A stretch of 64,000 nucleotides of DNA from JBAZZQ01 sp041658725 (GCA_041658725.1 JBAZZQ010000004.1:1-64000), one strand, 5' to 3'. Counted from the stretch's first letter, positions 14,523-24,383 are shown. Numbers and translations: made by a program. The notes: generated from the sequence alone by a model not told the origin.

Positions 14523-16145
14523 TCAGGGAGCCGTTGATTGCCTTAAAAAAATGCGACACTGTTCAATACTTTCCCTTGCCCATTCCTTGGGTCCACCAAC
14601 CTTTATTACTTCTTCATATTCACTGATTGCTTTTGCATACATCCCTCCTTTTTTATAGGCATCCGCAAGGCCCCAATGATAAATGAAACTTTTGGGAGCT
14701 AGTTTGATCGCAGCCTGAAAAGCTCCGATTGCGTTTTCTATATCTTTTAATTGGATATACGTATATCCAAATTGTTTATAAATATCAGGATTTCTTGGCT
14801 GCAAATCCAAAGCCGTCTGGAAATCCTTAATGGCTGCCTTTCGACGACCTAAGTAACCATAAGCTTCTCCTCGAACCATATAAGCCTGTGAACATCGAGG
14901 TACAAGGCGAGCCAATAATTCTGCTGAGACGAGGGCTTCCGGATACTGTTCATAGTCCATATAGCATTTACTTAATTGATACAAGGCTGGCGAAAAGTCC
15001 GGTTTCAATTCGCTTGACTTTTTAAATGCATCGATTGCCTCTTCAAGATTCGATTTATCATGATACAATTCAAAACACATGCAATGAATCTTGCCCAAAA
15101 GAAAATGAACCCCATATTCAAAATCAGTAGAATCTGCCTTTAACGCCGCGTTCATAAGTCTAATTGCCGAATCGTAATCATTGATAGTTGTATTAGCGTC
15201 CAACTTTACAGATTCATAAGCCTTTTTGCCTTTAAAATATAACCCCAGTTGCTCATCATCTTTAGGGCCTCTTTTGTGATTGATCCAGTATTTTGTAATT
15301 GCCTGAGATTCAGCGTCTGAATCTTCCTCTTCAATGCTGGAGCCTTTCCATAACGGTTTAGGATTTCTGGGGTTCTCAAGCAATCGTTTAATCTCGCATG
15401 AGGGAATGGCAAAATTTAAATTCTGACCGTCTGCAAGATAAGACGTGATTACACCGACTACTGCTCCGTCAGCAGTAAGAAGTGGTCCCCCACTTGATCC
15501 ATGACTGATGGGCGCGGTAAATTGTAACCATCTGCGTTTTCCATTTTCATCTCGACGTCCACTGACCAATCCCTCGCTAAGACTATTGGTTAGTCCCTCG
15601 GGACTTCCGACTGTATAAATTTTCGTGCCGATGGGAAGCATGTAATTGGTATTTACTGTAAGAACTTTGGGAGGATAGATTGAGGATGATTTACTTTTTA
15701 TGGTTTCTTTATTCAAAATAGATGAAATTTCGGGACTCAAAACATCGATTACCGCTAAATCCTGAGATTCATCTGATGAGATAAGATCGTCAACCAAAAG
15801 TCGAGTCCCGTCCGCCATAATAATATCCGCATTAACGGCAGGTCGTATCACATGATAATTGGTAATGACAACAGATCGTAAAAATACTCGACCTTTGATT
15901 TTTTCATCAAGCGCAACAAAGAACCCTGATCCTGTCAGTATCTGATGTTTGTTATCGTCTTTTACGACAATCTTCACAACGGATGGAGAGACTTTTGCAA
16001 AAAGTTCTTCTGGGGTTAGCACAGACTTGGCTATTGACGTTTGGCTTTTGTTTTCGTGTTCGGTTTTCTTTTGTGTTTGTGATATAGCGGTTCCATACGC
16101 AGTAATAAGAAAAAAGAAAATCAATACGAAGTTGTTTTTAGTCAT
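14523..16145 (-). CDS. Secreted trypsin-like serine protease with C-terminal TPR repeats
   Basis: The 540-residue protein starts with a signal peptide (MTKNNFVLIFFFLITAYGTAIS), followed by an HtrA/trypsin-type domain with His98 (TNYHV), Asp129 (DLAVID) and Ser218 (GSSGGP), and, from about residue 270, four to five tetratricopeptide repeats with patterns such as ALYQLSKCYMDYEQYPEALV. There is no PDZ domain. It would act outside the cytoplasmic membrane, the TPR part recruiting partners. The ATG at 16145 has GGGATG upstream and directly starts the signal peptide; an in-frame start 63 bases earlier is less likely. Confidence 0.88.
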   Translation of the reverse strand: MTKNNFVLIFFFLITAYGTAISQTQKKTEHENKSQTSIAKSVLTPEELFAKVSPSVVKIVVKDDNKHQILTGSGFFVALDEKIKGRVFLRSVVITNYHVIRPAVNADIIMADGTRLLVDDLISSDESQDLAVIDVLSPEISSILNKETIKSKSSSIYPPKVLTVNTNYMLPIGTKIYTVGSPEGLTNSLSEGLVSGRRDENGKRRWLQFTAPISHGSSGGPLLTADGAVVGVITSYLADGQNLNFAIPSCEIKRLLENPRNPKPLWKGSSIEEEDSDAESQAITKYWINHKRGPKDDEQLGLYFKGKKAYESVKLDANTTINDYDSAIRLMNAALKADSTDFEYGVHFLLGKIHCMCFELYHDKSNLEEAIDAFKKSSELKPDFSPALYQLSKCYMDYEQYPEALVSAELLARLVPRCSQAYMVRGEAYGYLGRRKAAIKDFQTALDLQPRNPDIYKQFGYTYIQLKDIENAIGAFQAAIKLAPKSFIYHWGLADAYKKGGMYAKAISEYEEVIKVGGPKEWARESIEQCRIFLRQSTAP

Positions 16146-16383
16146 AATTTCATCCCATCTTGCTGGTTCAATTGAACTTAAAGTGTTGTTCAATAACATA
16201 TTAATCAATTAAAGTTCCCTTGTGAAGCAAGAAACTACCATTTTAAGTATCCGTGCTGAATATCCAGTGTCGAAGAGAGAAAGGATGCTGGCTACTTGCT
16301 ACTTCTTCGGGTGTCGGATAAGATGACATTTCATTGCAAAAGGCAAATTGCAAATATTAAATTGCAAAAGGAGTTTTACTACA

Positions 16384-16911
16384 ATGGTTTTTTCTGACCC
16401 GGCGGCGATTGAATTGCTGGTGCTGGACGTGGACGGAGTGCTCACGGCGGGCGAGGTGATTATTCAGGATACCGGGAGCCTCGTTTATCATTTTAATGTT
16501 CAGGACGGATCGGCGATTAAATATTGGCAGCGGAGCGGCGGGAAGATCGCGATTATCACCGGACGATCGTCGAACGCTGTTACTGTTCGGGCGAAAGAGC
16601 TTGGGATTGAGTTGGTTTATCAAGGCGCACTTCGTAAAATAGAATCGTACCGGAAATGTCTGGCCGAGGCCCGCGTGGAGCCGAAACACGTTTGCTGCGT
16701 GGGCGACGATCTGCCGGATTTGCCTTTGCTTTTGAACTGCGGATATCCGGCGGCGGTGGCCAATGCCGTCAAAGAAGTCAAGGACCGGGCGGCGTATGTG
16801 ACTGCGCGGACCGGCGGGTCCGGTGCGGTGCGTGAGGTGATTGAATTATTACTTACGGCCAAAGGTCAATGGTCGGCGATTGTGGAAGGATACCTCGAGC
16901 AAAAAGTATAG
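16384..16911 (+). CDS. kdsC: KdsC-type HAD phosphatase (3-deoxy-D-manno-octulosonate 8-phosphate phosphatase family)
   Basis: Releases phosphate from KDO-8-phosphate in lipid A core sugar synthesis, if substrate follows the family. The 175 residues are typical: DVDGVLTAGE (HAD motif I, nucleophile Asp), ITGRSSNAV (motif II), lysine in GALRKIESY (motif III) and VGDDLPDLPLL (motif IV), with no cap domain, as in tetrameric KdsC. AAGGAG lies ten bases before the ATG. The next gene is LptC-like, the same neighbour order as kdsC-lptC in enterobacteria, which supports the assignment. Confidence 0.85.
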   Translation: MVFSDPAAIELLVLDVDGVLTAGEVIIQDTGSLVYHFNVQDGSAIKYWQRSGGKIAIITGRSSNAVTVRAKELGIELVYQGALRKIESYRKCLAEARVEPKHVCCVGDDLPDLPLLLNCGYPAAVANAVKEVKDRAAYVTARTGGSGAVREVIELLLTAKGQWSAIVEGYLEQKV

Positions 16912-16926
16912 GCGCTAGCAAATAGA

Positions 16927-16951
16927 AGCAGTGGTCGTGCCGACCACTGCT
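16927..16951. repeat. Perfect 11-bp hairpin between kdsC and the lptC-like gene
   Basis: AGCAGTGGTCG / CGACCACTGCT with a three-base loop. No T-run follows, so it is more likely a processing or stability element or a small dispersed palindrome than a terminator. Confidence 0.6.
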
Positions 16952-16994
16952 AAACTGCCTCGGGCGAAAGTTTATAGGTACGGAGTAAACGAGA

Positions 16995-19900
16995 ATGATA
17001 CGACGAATACTACTGGCGGTTATCTCGCTGGTGATTATTTTGGCCTGCTATATGCTTTATACGACGCTGTTCGCGCCGCCGGTGGTGGATGAACAGGTTC
17101 AGCCGGAGGAACATATCAAGATACCGGCAAGGGCTAGGACGACAGTGCCGGTCAAACCGATGAATCTCAGTTCACCGGAAGACGTGATGATGGGTGGGGC
17201 GGGGGAGAAACCGAAATTCGAGCGATATTCCCGGAATCGTTTGCTGTACCAGTTTCAATCGGATCACTGGAAACCGGTCGGATCGGGCACGGGACGATTC
17301 TCTCTGGATAAACCTGAGCTGAGATTGTTTTTGCGAGGGGGACAACTTTTACATGTTTCCGCCGCGGAAGGGGAGATTGAAACAGAGCAAAGCAAGACTG
17401 CGAAAATGGATCCACGACGGGGAGAGCTTCGCGGGAAGGTTCATATTTTTATCGACCGTGGGACGGATCCGAACCGGTCAGCGCCGGAACTTCGACCGGC
17501 GGATGTTCTTCATATCTGGCTTGATAAGGTCAAATTCGACCTGGTCCAGAACATTATTGAAAGCGATAGTCCGATCAAAGTGGAGTCGGACGAGGTGGAA
17601 CTTGTCGGCCAGGCCCTGACCATCACCTGGGACGCGTTGACCAACCAGATCGAGGAGATTACGATCAAGCGGGGCGAAAAATTGGTTTTACGGCAGGGGT
17701 TCGACATGATCAGCCCAGACATGCCGTTTTCGCAAGGGAAGAAAAAGGAAGGAAAAGGGAACAACTTTTTCGGAGTTGGCGGGACCGCTGCCAGTCGGGA
17801 TTTGGGGAGCAGGATGCTGCTTAGCCGCGGAACCGTGGCCAAGTCTGACATTATATTCCCCCGGAAAAAACAGCAAGAGCCAACGACCGCTTCGACCGCT
17901 CCTTCAGTAACGAAACATAAAAAATCAACCACACAATCGACCCAGCCTCGGATCAGCAAATCCTACGATCTTGTTTTTACCAGCGATGTAAAGATTTTCC
18001 AGTACGACGGCAGGCAGTTGACGGGAAAGATGAACTGCGATAGTCTGCACGTCCTTTTTGATCTTCCCCACGGGTCAGAAGATAATGGTCTGACGACCCG
18101 GCCCGCGAAGAAAAATCGCGAAACGGTCAAGGACGATAATAAACGGCTTGAAATTTTCTGGGAAGGTCCGCTTCAGATGCTGCCCGCCAATCTGCCCTAT
18201 TCAGCGGTCCGGCGCTTTCATATCGTGGCGCTGGGTCAGCCCATTCAGATCGATCAGGCCCAGCAGGGAACAGTGCGATGTAAGAAGATGACGTATTTCC
18301 AGGAATCCAAACAGCTCTGGCTGGACGGGACGACGGACGAACCGGTAAACGTTTCGCAGGGCGCGGATCGGACGATTGTCGCCGCACATTTGCTCTATGA
18401 TCGCAAGCTGGGTATCGTTTCGGGCAAAGGTCCGGGATTCATGCAACAGCAGCAATCGAGTTCTACCAAGCCTGCTTCCGAACCGCAGGGAGATATGCTT
18501 TCACTGGGCGACCTGCAATCCGGCCGACAGAAGATGATGGTGTTGTGGAAAGAAGGGTTCAAGTTAAATTTCGGTGAATTTGAAAAAGTCGACGCCACCA
18601 CCGGTCAAAAGAGCGTCAAGCAATATATCAAACGTGCGGAATTCAAAGGTTCAGCCCGGATGCAAAGGCCTGGTGAGATTATGGCAGGCGACGAGGTGGT
18701 TCTGAATTTCCTTACGCCAGGCACGAACGATACTTCAAATGAAAAGATCAGCACATTTCACGCCGAACGGAACGTAACGTTGCAATCGGACTCCCAGCAG
18801 ATCAACTGCGATTGGCTGGACGTGGAGTTCGGGGATGGCACTTTTGGGTGGATACCGAAATTGGCTAAGGCGAAGGGTCACGTGATGGCGAAGGAAAATC
18901 GGCGAGTGATCGAGGCCGATGTTCTGGTGGCGATCATGGAAGACAAAAAGGTTCTACCCACGACGATGGCAAAGAGGCACGACCGTGAGGGAGTGAATAT
19001 TTCCAAATCCAAGACGCGAATCGTTCTGCGTGAAGTGGACGCCAGCGGGAACGTAACCATTCGCGATCCGGATCAGCCGATGAGCGTCGATAGTCAAAAG
19101 ATGCATGCTATTCTCGATCCCGACGGCGCGATTCGCTGGTGCTACCTGGAAGGAACGGACCGGAATTGGGCCAAGGCGGTCTTGAAGGATTATGCCCTCT
19201 CCGGGGAAAAAGTTACGATGGACATGATGACCGAGCAGATCGACGTTCCAGGCCCGGGCGAGTTGCAGTTTGTCAATCGCCAGGATATCGAAGGGAGCAA
19301 AACTTCCAAACCGGTTCCCATAGCGATCAGTTGGGCGGATTCGATGAAGATGACGGGCGGGACTAAGAATCAGGGCACATTTCTGGGCGATACGAAAGTG
19401 CGAAGCAATCAGACAACGCTATACTGCGCCCGAATGCTGGTGGATTTTGCGAACACTGATTTGCCGGAAAATCCGTCGGCCAAGCCCGCCGGCAATACGA
19501 GTACAGACCGCTTCTGGATATTCTCGCGTCTTCTCGGCAAATCCACGGGTGAGATCAAACCGAGTGTGCAATTACCGATAGCCCGCAAACGTCCGACGTA
19601 TATTCAGGCGTTTGCCGACACGGGAAAACAGATCATCATTCAATACCTGGTTAAAGAAGCCGCTAAGCCTCTAAGCCGAACGACGCTTTGGGGAAACGAA
19701 TTGACGTTGGACCTGGCGGCCAATCGGATGAATATTCCCGGACCGGGCAAATTCTTTATCGAAGATTACCGTTTGCCTGGACACGGGTCGCCCAAACCCG
19801 ATAAAAAGGCTTCCGGTGGAGCGAATGTTCCGGAGTTGAAAGACCCATTCGGAGGGGATATTCAATCGGCGGGTCCGTCGCAAACGGCCTTTACTTGGCA

Positions 19901-20336
19901 GACGGGTCTGACTTATCTGTTGGATACACGAACCGCTATTTTTGACGGGTCAGTGCGAATGCTGCACGTGGCGGGAGCGAAAACGGCGAATCGTCAGAGC
20001 ACGCTAACATGCGAGAATCTAAAAGCGGAATTTTTGCGAGGCGGATTCGGTTTTACCGACCAGGCCTCCGGCGCGTCTGAACTTAAGAGCGTGGTGGCCA
20101 CCGGAGCGGTCAATTTGCAGGACAAACCACGGTCGGTGATCGCCCAACGGTTGATGTATAATCGCGCGGATAATATGATCGCGGTGTACGGCAGCGAGAA
20201 GGAACCTGCCTATCTATACGAGGAAAACGACCAAACCGGTCAATACAGCATGTGGACCGGCCCATGGATCATGTGGGACCGAAGCACCAATGAAATCCGA
20301 TGTCCCAACGCTAAAGTGATAACCACGTTAAAATAA
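16995..20336 (+). CDS. Giant LptC/LptA (OstA)-like lipopolysaccharide transport protein
   Basis: One N-terminal membrane anchor (RRILLAVISLVIILACYML) is followed by about 1,080 periplasmic residues. The body consists of repeated beta-strand units of the OstA/LptA type, for example INCDWLDVEFGDG, IVAAHLLYDRKLGIVSG and VIAQRLMYNRADNMIAVYG, interspersed with Lys/Ser/Thr-rich linkers (about 300-330). Normal LptC has about 190 residues, so this may combine the LptC and LptA bridge in one chain spanning the periplasm. It follows the KdsC gene by 83 bp and is followed by a terminator; lptB is not adjacent. Confidence 0.75.
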   Translation: MIRRILLAVISLVIILACYMLYTTLFAPPVVDEQVQPEEHIKIPARARTTVPVKPMNLSSPEDVMMGGAGEKPKFERYSRNRLLYQFQSDHWKPVGSGTGRFSLDKPELRLFLRGGQLLHVSAAEGEIETEQSKTAKMDPRRGELRGKVHIFIDRGTDPNRSAPELRPADVLHIWLDKVKFDLVQNIIESDSPIKVESDEVELVGQALTITWDALTNQIEEITIKRGEKLVLRQGFDMISPDMPFSQGKKKEGKGNNFFGVGGTAASRDLGSRMLLSRGTVAKSDIIFPRKKQQEPTTASTAPSVTKHKKSTTQSTQPRISKSYDLVFTSDVKIFQYDGRQLTGKMNCDSLHVLFDLPHGSEDNGLTTRPAKKNRETVKDDNKRLEIFWEGPLQMLPANLPYSAVRRFHIVALGQPIQIDQAQQGTVRCKKMTYFQESKQLWLDGTTDEPVNVSQGADRTIVAAHLLYDRKLGIVSGKGPGFMQQQQSSSTKPASEPQGDMLSLGDLQSGRQKMMVLWKEGFKLNFGEFEKVDATTGQKSVKQYIKRAEFKGSARMQRPGEIMAGDEVVLNFLTPGTNDTSNEKISTFHAERNVTLQSDSQQINCDWLDVEFGDGTFGWIPKLAKAKGHVMAKENRRVIEADVLVAIMEDKKVLPTTMAKRHDREGVNISKSKTRIVLREVDASGNVTIRDPDQPMSVDSQKMHAILDPDGAIRWCYLEGTDRNWAKAVLKDYALSGEKVTMDMMTEQIDVPGPGELQFVNRQDIEGSKTSKPVPIAISWADSMKMTGGTKNQGTFLGDTKVRSNQTTLYCARMLVDFANTDLPENPSAKPAGNTSTDRFWIFSRLLGKSTGEIKPSVQLPIARKRPTYIQAFADTGKQIIIQYLVKEAAKPLSRTTLWGNELTLDLAANRMNIPGPGKFFIEDYRLPGHGSPKPDKKASGGANVPELKDPFGGDIQSAGPSQTAFTWQTGLTYLLDTRTAIFDGSVRMLHVAGAKTANRQSTLTCENLKAEFLRGGFGFTDQASGASELKSVVATGAVNLQDKPRSVIAQRLMYNRADNMIAVYGSEKEPAYLYEENDQTGQYSMWTGPWIMWDRSTNEIRCPNAKVITTLK

Positions 20337-20686
20337 TCGTTTCACGGTGACTCTCCAAAAATCGACAACCGTTCAGGAAGGGCATGGTCAAATTAAATGG
20401 ATCGGCGCCAGGATACCTTTTCACTCCATTCAACCGGTCTGGGAATAGCAATCTCATCCATCTCCGTATGGGACCATCGGGCGGCTGGGAAAGGCCGCCT
20501 TTTTTTTTGTACGCCCTCCGAAAATTCTTTTGAAGTTCTTTTTCCATTATTCTTTTTGTGGCAAAGGCTGATAAACCCTTTGAGATTTCAGGATTTTTTT
20601 ACTTGGTAATGATCCTTTGTTATGGTTATACTGCCGGCTTTTATGAGTTAATACGCTTAAACGAGCAAAGAAAAAGGAACACAAAG
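20337..20686. other. Gap between the lptC-like and thuA-like genes
   Basis: Holds the terminator at 20478-20506. The remainder is AT-rich after 20500 and should contain the promoter of the ThuA-like gene. An in-frame upstream extension of that gene from 20558 is hydrophobic but lacks homology-like features, and the ATG at 20687 has a better ribosome site. Confidence 0.5.
20478..20506 (+). terminator. Rho-independent terminator after the lptC-like gene
   Basis: GGCGG ... CCGCC stem extended by CT/AGG with one bulged base, followed by nine T residues. Confidence 0.85.
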
Positions 20687-21331
20687 ATGAAATCCGCATT
20701 ATTCGTCTGGGGGGGCTGGCTTGGCCACGAGCCCCAGCAAACCGTCGAGCGCATGGCTGGCATCTTGAAACAGGAAGGTTTCCGCATCGAGCTATCAGAC
20801 AACCTGGATGCTTTTACGGACGAGGCTCGACTTAAGGAACTTCACCTGATCGTCCCCTGTTGGACGATGGGGCAGATAACGAAAGAACAAAGCACGGGCT
20901 TGCTGGGTGCCGTTAAGAGCGGAGTGGGTCTGGCTGGCTGGCATGGTGGAATGTGCGACGCCTTCCGCGACAACGCCAGCTATCAGTTCATGACTGGCGG
21001 ACAGTGGGTCGAGCACCCCGGTGGGATCATTGACTATACCGTCAATATCGTCAACCATGATGACCCCATCACCCTGGGGATCAAAGACTTCCGGATGCGT
21101 TCCGAGCAATATTACCTGCTGGTCGATCCTTCAAATGAAGTCTTGGCCACCACAAGGTTCTCCGGTGAGCCTTATGCGTGGATTAACGGTTGTGTTATGC
21201 CACAAGTCTGGAAGCGCCACTATGGGCAGGGGAAAGTCTTTTTCAGTGCCCTGGGACACGTGGTCAAAGATTTTGACGTCTATGAAGTCTCCGAGATCAT
21301 GAAGCGGGGAATGCTCTGGGCTTGTCGATAA
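20687..21331 (+). CDS. ThuA-like domain protein
   Basis: A 214-residue protein of the ThuA (trehalose-utilisation-like, glutamine-amidotransferase fold) family: ALFVWGGWLGHEPQQTV at the start, GVGLAGWHGGMCDAF in the middle, HPGGIIDYTVNI and GQGKVFFSALGH near the end. These enzymes act in sugar modification and are usually paired with Gfo/Idh oxidoreductases, as here. AAGGA precedes the ATG. It is separated from the oxidoreductase by 20 bp and forms an operon with it. Confidence 0.85.
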   Translation: MKSALFVWGGWLGHEPQQTVERMAGILKQEGFRIELSDNLDAFTDEARLKELHLIVPCWTMGQITKEQSTGLLGAVKSGVGLAGWHGGMCDAFRDNASYQFMTGGQWVEHPGGIIDYTVNIVNHDDPITLGIKDFRMRSEQYYLLVDPSNEVLATTRFSGEPYAWINGCVMPQVWKRHYGQGKVFFSALGHVVKDFDVYEVSEIMKRGMLWACR

Positions 21332-21351
21332 CTAGAAAAAGGAACAAAGTG

Positions 21352-22461
21352 ATGATGAAAACAAAAACTAAAATCGGAGTCGTCGGCTGCGGCAACATCT
21401 GTGCCGCGTATTTTTCCATGGCGAGAAACTTTGAGATTCTCGAATTAGCCGCCTGCGCGGACCTCGATCCGGACCGGGCCAAGGCCAAAGCCTCGGAATT
21501 TAACATTCCCAGGGTGTGTAGTGTCAAGGACCTGATGGCGGACCCGGACATCGAAATCATCTTGAACCTGACGATCCCCAAAGCCCATGCCGAGATTGCC
21601 TTTCAGGCCATCGAGGCCGGCAAGAGTGTTTACAACGAAAAACCTCTGTCCGTCACGCGTGACGAGGGTCTAAAGATACTTCAGTTGGCGAAAGCCAAGG
21701 GTGTTCGCGTCGGGGCCGCCCCGGATACTTTTCTTGGCGCTGGTCTGCAAACATGCCGCAAACTGATCGATGATGGATGGATCGGACGACCGGTGGCCGC
21801 TACTGCCTTCATGATGTGTCATGGTCATGAACGTTGGCACCCGGCCCCCGACTTCTATTATCAGGTCGGAGGCGGACCGATGTTTGATATGGGTCCATAC
21901 TACCTGACCGCGCTGATTAACCTGTTGGGTCCGGTCCGGCGGGTGACCGGCTCGGCCCAAATTACGTTTCCCGAGCGCACCATCACCAGTCAGCCCAATG
22001 CCGGCACAAAGATTAAGGTCGAAACCCCCACGCATTTGGTAGGGGTCCTGGACTTTGCCTCCGGGGCCGTTGTTACGCTTACTACTAGTTTCGACGTTTG
22101 GGAACATGATTTACCCTGTATCGAGATATTCGGGACGGAGGGGTCGCTTAAGGTTCCCGATCCCAACACCTTCGGCGGCCCGGTTCTTATCCGCCGTCCG
22201 GGCGACAAAGAATGGGTCCAAATCCCTCTGACGCATAAGTACGAAAAAAATTATCGGTCGATCGGCTTGGCCGACCTGGCCTGTGCCCAACGCGCCGGCC
22301 GACCGCACCGCGCCAACGGCGATATGGCTTACCATGTCCTGGACATCATGCACGCCGTCCTCGAGACGTCCCGTGAGGGCAGACACATTGATCTGGCCAG
22401 CACCTGTGATCGTCCCGCCCCGTTGCCCATGCACTTGCCGGAAGGGGTGCTGGATGGATAA
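21352..22461 (+). CDS. Gfo/Idh/MocA-family NAD(P)-dependent oxidoreductase
   Basis: Sugar dehydrogenase or isomerising oxidoreductase. The Rossmann motif GVVGCGNICAAYF opens the 369-residue protein, NEKPLSVT carries the conserved EKP lysine, and the C-terminal beta-sheet domain includes GGGPMFDMGPYYLTAL. Tandem ATGs at 21352/21355 follow AAGGA; a TTG at 21322 overlaps the upstream gene and is rejected. Coupled to the ThuA-like gene, it probably acts on a free or cyclic polyol-type sugar, but the substrate cannot be read from the sequence. Confidence 0.9.
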   Translation: MMKTKTKIGVVGCGNICAAYFSMARNFEILELAACADLDPDRAKAKASEFNIPRVCSVKDLMADPDIEIILNLTIPKAHAEIAFQAIEAGKSVYNEKPLSVTRDEGLKILQLAKAKGVRVGAAPDTFLGAGLQTCRKLIDDGWIGRPVAATAFMMCHGHERWHPAPDFYYQVGGGPMFDMGPYYLTALINLLGPVRRVTGSAQITFPERTITSQPNAGTKIKVETPTHLVGVLDFASGAVVTLTTSFDVWEHDLPCIEIFGTEGSLKVPDPNTFGGPVLIRRPGDKEWVQIPLTHKYEKNYRSIGLADLACAQRAGRPHRANGDMAYHVLDIMHAVLETSREGRHIDLASTCDRPAPLPMHLPEGVLDG

Positions 22462-22588
22462 GACAGCAAGAGAGAAATGAGTTTCAGAAAACCGACCCTG
22501 CAGGACTCATAATCGAACGGCTTGCCGAAGAGCGGGAGCGCTGGAATGTGGCTGATCGGATTTATTTTTCAGCTACTATTCCGTCATC

Positions 22589-23656
22589 TTAAAATATTTT
22601 TATGTATCTCAATAATGTTTTGATCATTTCCGGTCCGGTTACGCGGATTATTCGCTTTCCTTTGATATAAATGAAACCGCAATCCCTGCCGGCGACCAGT
22701 GCTATGTCGGCGTCGGCGGCTTCGCCGGGACCATTGACGATACAACCCATTAACGCGACTTTGACCGGTTTGTGGATTTTGCGAAGTTGTTTTTCCACCT
22801 GGACCGCGAGTTTAGGCAAGTCGATCTGACAGCGTCCGCAGGTCGGACAGCAAATGAGTTCCGGCGAGGAGAATTTTCGCAGGCCGAAATCAGCGAGAAT
22901 TTGTTTGGCGATATAAATTTCCTCCACCGGATCGCCGCTGAGGGAAACGCGGATCGTATCGCCGATCCCCTGAAAAAGAAGCACTCCCAACGCGTCCGCC
23001 GATCGGACCGAACCTGTCAGCACCGTTCCCGCATGCGTCAGACCCAAATGCAACGGATAATCGTAACGTTTGGCAATCGCCTGGCACAAGGCAATCGTCA
23101 TCGGGACATCGGAACTTTTGGCGGAAAGGACCAGTTTTTCAAAGCGCTGAGCCTGGAAAAATCGAATATACGAGTCAAGCTCCTCGATCATGAGTTTGGT
23201 CATGTGTCGCGGATCGACTTTAGTCTCAAGTTGATCGCTGGTCCGAATGGACCCGGAATTAACCCCGATGCGGATAGGAATGTTCGCATCTTTGGCCGCC
23301 CCGATCACACGGGCGACTTTGTCGCGGTCCCGGATATTTCCCGGATTGAGACGGATTTTATGGACCCCGGCGGAAATCGCTTCCAGAGCGCGATCGAAAT
23401 GAAAATGGACATCGGCCACGATGGGGACGCGGACCTGTGCCAGAATTTCTTTTAAAGCGGCGGTATCCTTTTGCGTCGGAACCGCCACCCGCACGATATC
23501 GGCGCCCGCGTCGGTGAGACGATTAATCTGCCGAACCGTGGCATCGACATCCTGGGTTAAAGTATTGGTCATCGACTGAATGCTGATCGGAGCATTACCG
23601 CCGATAGTAAGATTACCAACTTGAACGGAACGTGTTTTGTGACGTTTGATTTGCAT
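22589..23656 (-). CDS. ispG: 4-hydroxy-3-methylbut-2-en-1-yl diphosphate synthase
   Basis: Penultimate step of the MEP isoprenoid pathway: a 4Fe-4S enzyme converting MEcPP to HMBPP. The 355 residues carry the starting signature TRSVQVGNLTIGGNAPISIQ, the TIM-barrel motif SIQSMTNTLTQDV, and the cluster ligands CPTCGRC and GCIVNGPGEA in the C-terminal reductase-like domain. It is the short bacterial form without the plant-type insert. It lies seven bases downstream of the cupin gene on the same strand, so the two are co-transcribed. Confidence 0.96.
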   Translation of the reverse strand: MQIKRHKTRSVQVGNLTIGGNAPISIQSMTNTLTQDVDATVRQINRLTDAGADIVRVAVPTQKDTAALKEILAQVRVPIVADVHFHFDRALEAISAGVHKIRLNPGNIRDRDKVARVIGAAKDANIPIRIGVNSGSIRTSDQLETKVDPRHMTKLMIEELDSYIRFFQAQRFEKLVLSAKSSDVPMTIALCQAIAKRYDYPLHLGLTHAGTVLTGSVRSADALGVLLFQGIGDTIRVSLSGDPVEEIYIAKQILADFGLRKFSSPELICCPTCGRCQIDLPKLAVQVEKQLRKIHKPVKVALMGCIVNGPGEAADADIALVAGRDCGFIYIKGKRIIRVTGPEMIKTLLRYIKIF

Positions 23657-23663
23657 ATTTTCC

Positions 23664-24197
23664 TTATTCTACACGCTTGATCTGCGGATCGATAAAAATA
23701 TCCAGTTCATCCCTCGACCGCGTGGAAAATTCCGAGACAATCGCCCCCTGCTGACCGGCTTGGAACCAATGCCATGTATCCGGCTGTAGGGTATATTGAT
23801 CGCCTGGGTTTAAAACTATCTGGCGCCAAACGGTAAAATAATTTTTCCGCTCCAAAGGAACATATCCCTTTGGATTTTTCACCGCTTCGCCCGGTACGTA
23901 CAGATAAATCTCGCCCCACCGGCAGCGGAAGGTTTCTTCTTTGCCCGGACTTTGATCGTAGGGAGGGTGCCGATGCTGCGGGCAAATTTGCCCGGGAAAC
24001 ATGACCAATTCCTTGGCGCAGCACCGGCTGGTATTGACATAAACCACGATCTCCAGACCGATTTTGTCCAACTGGCCCAATCCAAAATCCGCGACCTCGA
24101 TATTTTCCTTTTCGTCTTCTCGCAGAACGATGTTAGCGCGATCCAGAAATTCAACCGTTCTCCGACGGACGTTGCCGATTTCAACTCGACTTATCAT
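23664..24197 (-). CDS. D-lyxose ketol-isomerase-family cupin
   Basis: A 177-residue metal-dependent cupin. CPQHRHPPYDQSPGKEE supplies two His and a Glu ligand, and DTWHWFQAG the fourth ligand, the pattern of the D-lyxose isomerase family. Such enzymes interconvert D-lyxose and D-xylulose. The ATG at 24197 has GGAGG eight bases upstream; an upstream in-frame ATG at 24230 lacks one. Co-transcription with ispG is curious, because D-xylulose 5-phosphate is close to the first substrate-derived intermediate of the MEP pathway; whether this is meaningful is speculation. Confidence 0.8.
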   Translation of the reverse strand: MISRVEIGNVRRRTVEFLDRANIVLREDEKENIEVADFGLGQLDKIGLEIVVYVNTSRCCAKELVMFPGQICPQHRHPPYDQSPGKEETFRCRWGEIYLYVPGEAVKNPKGYVPLERKNYFTVWRQIVLNPGDQYTLQPDTWHWFQAGQQGAIVSEFSTRSRDELDIFIDPQIKRVE

Positions 24198-24288
24198 TGA
24201 GATAACCTCCGAAAATAATTTTGCTATCATTGTGATGAAGCCGAATAAAGCAAGTCAAGAAGAAAGCACTTTTTATTCAAAATCGGTG

Positions 24289-24316
24289 TTGACATCTTAT
24301 GATTTTTTTTTACAAT
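24289..24316 (+). promoter_or_regulatory. Strong sigma-70 promoter of gdhA
   Basis: TTGACA, 16 bases, TACAAT; start expected near 24323, giving a leader of about 60 nt before the ATG at 24384. Confidence 0.75.
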
Positions 24317-24383
24317 CAGCCAACTGAGAGTTTGAAAAAATTATAGTAAGGATGGTCGCCTTTTACAAGGAAAGGAAATATTT

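Noticed and set aside
22772..23455. 227-codon frame antisense to ispG
   Set aside because: ispG is unmistakable; the opposite frame is a by-product.
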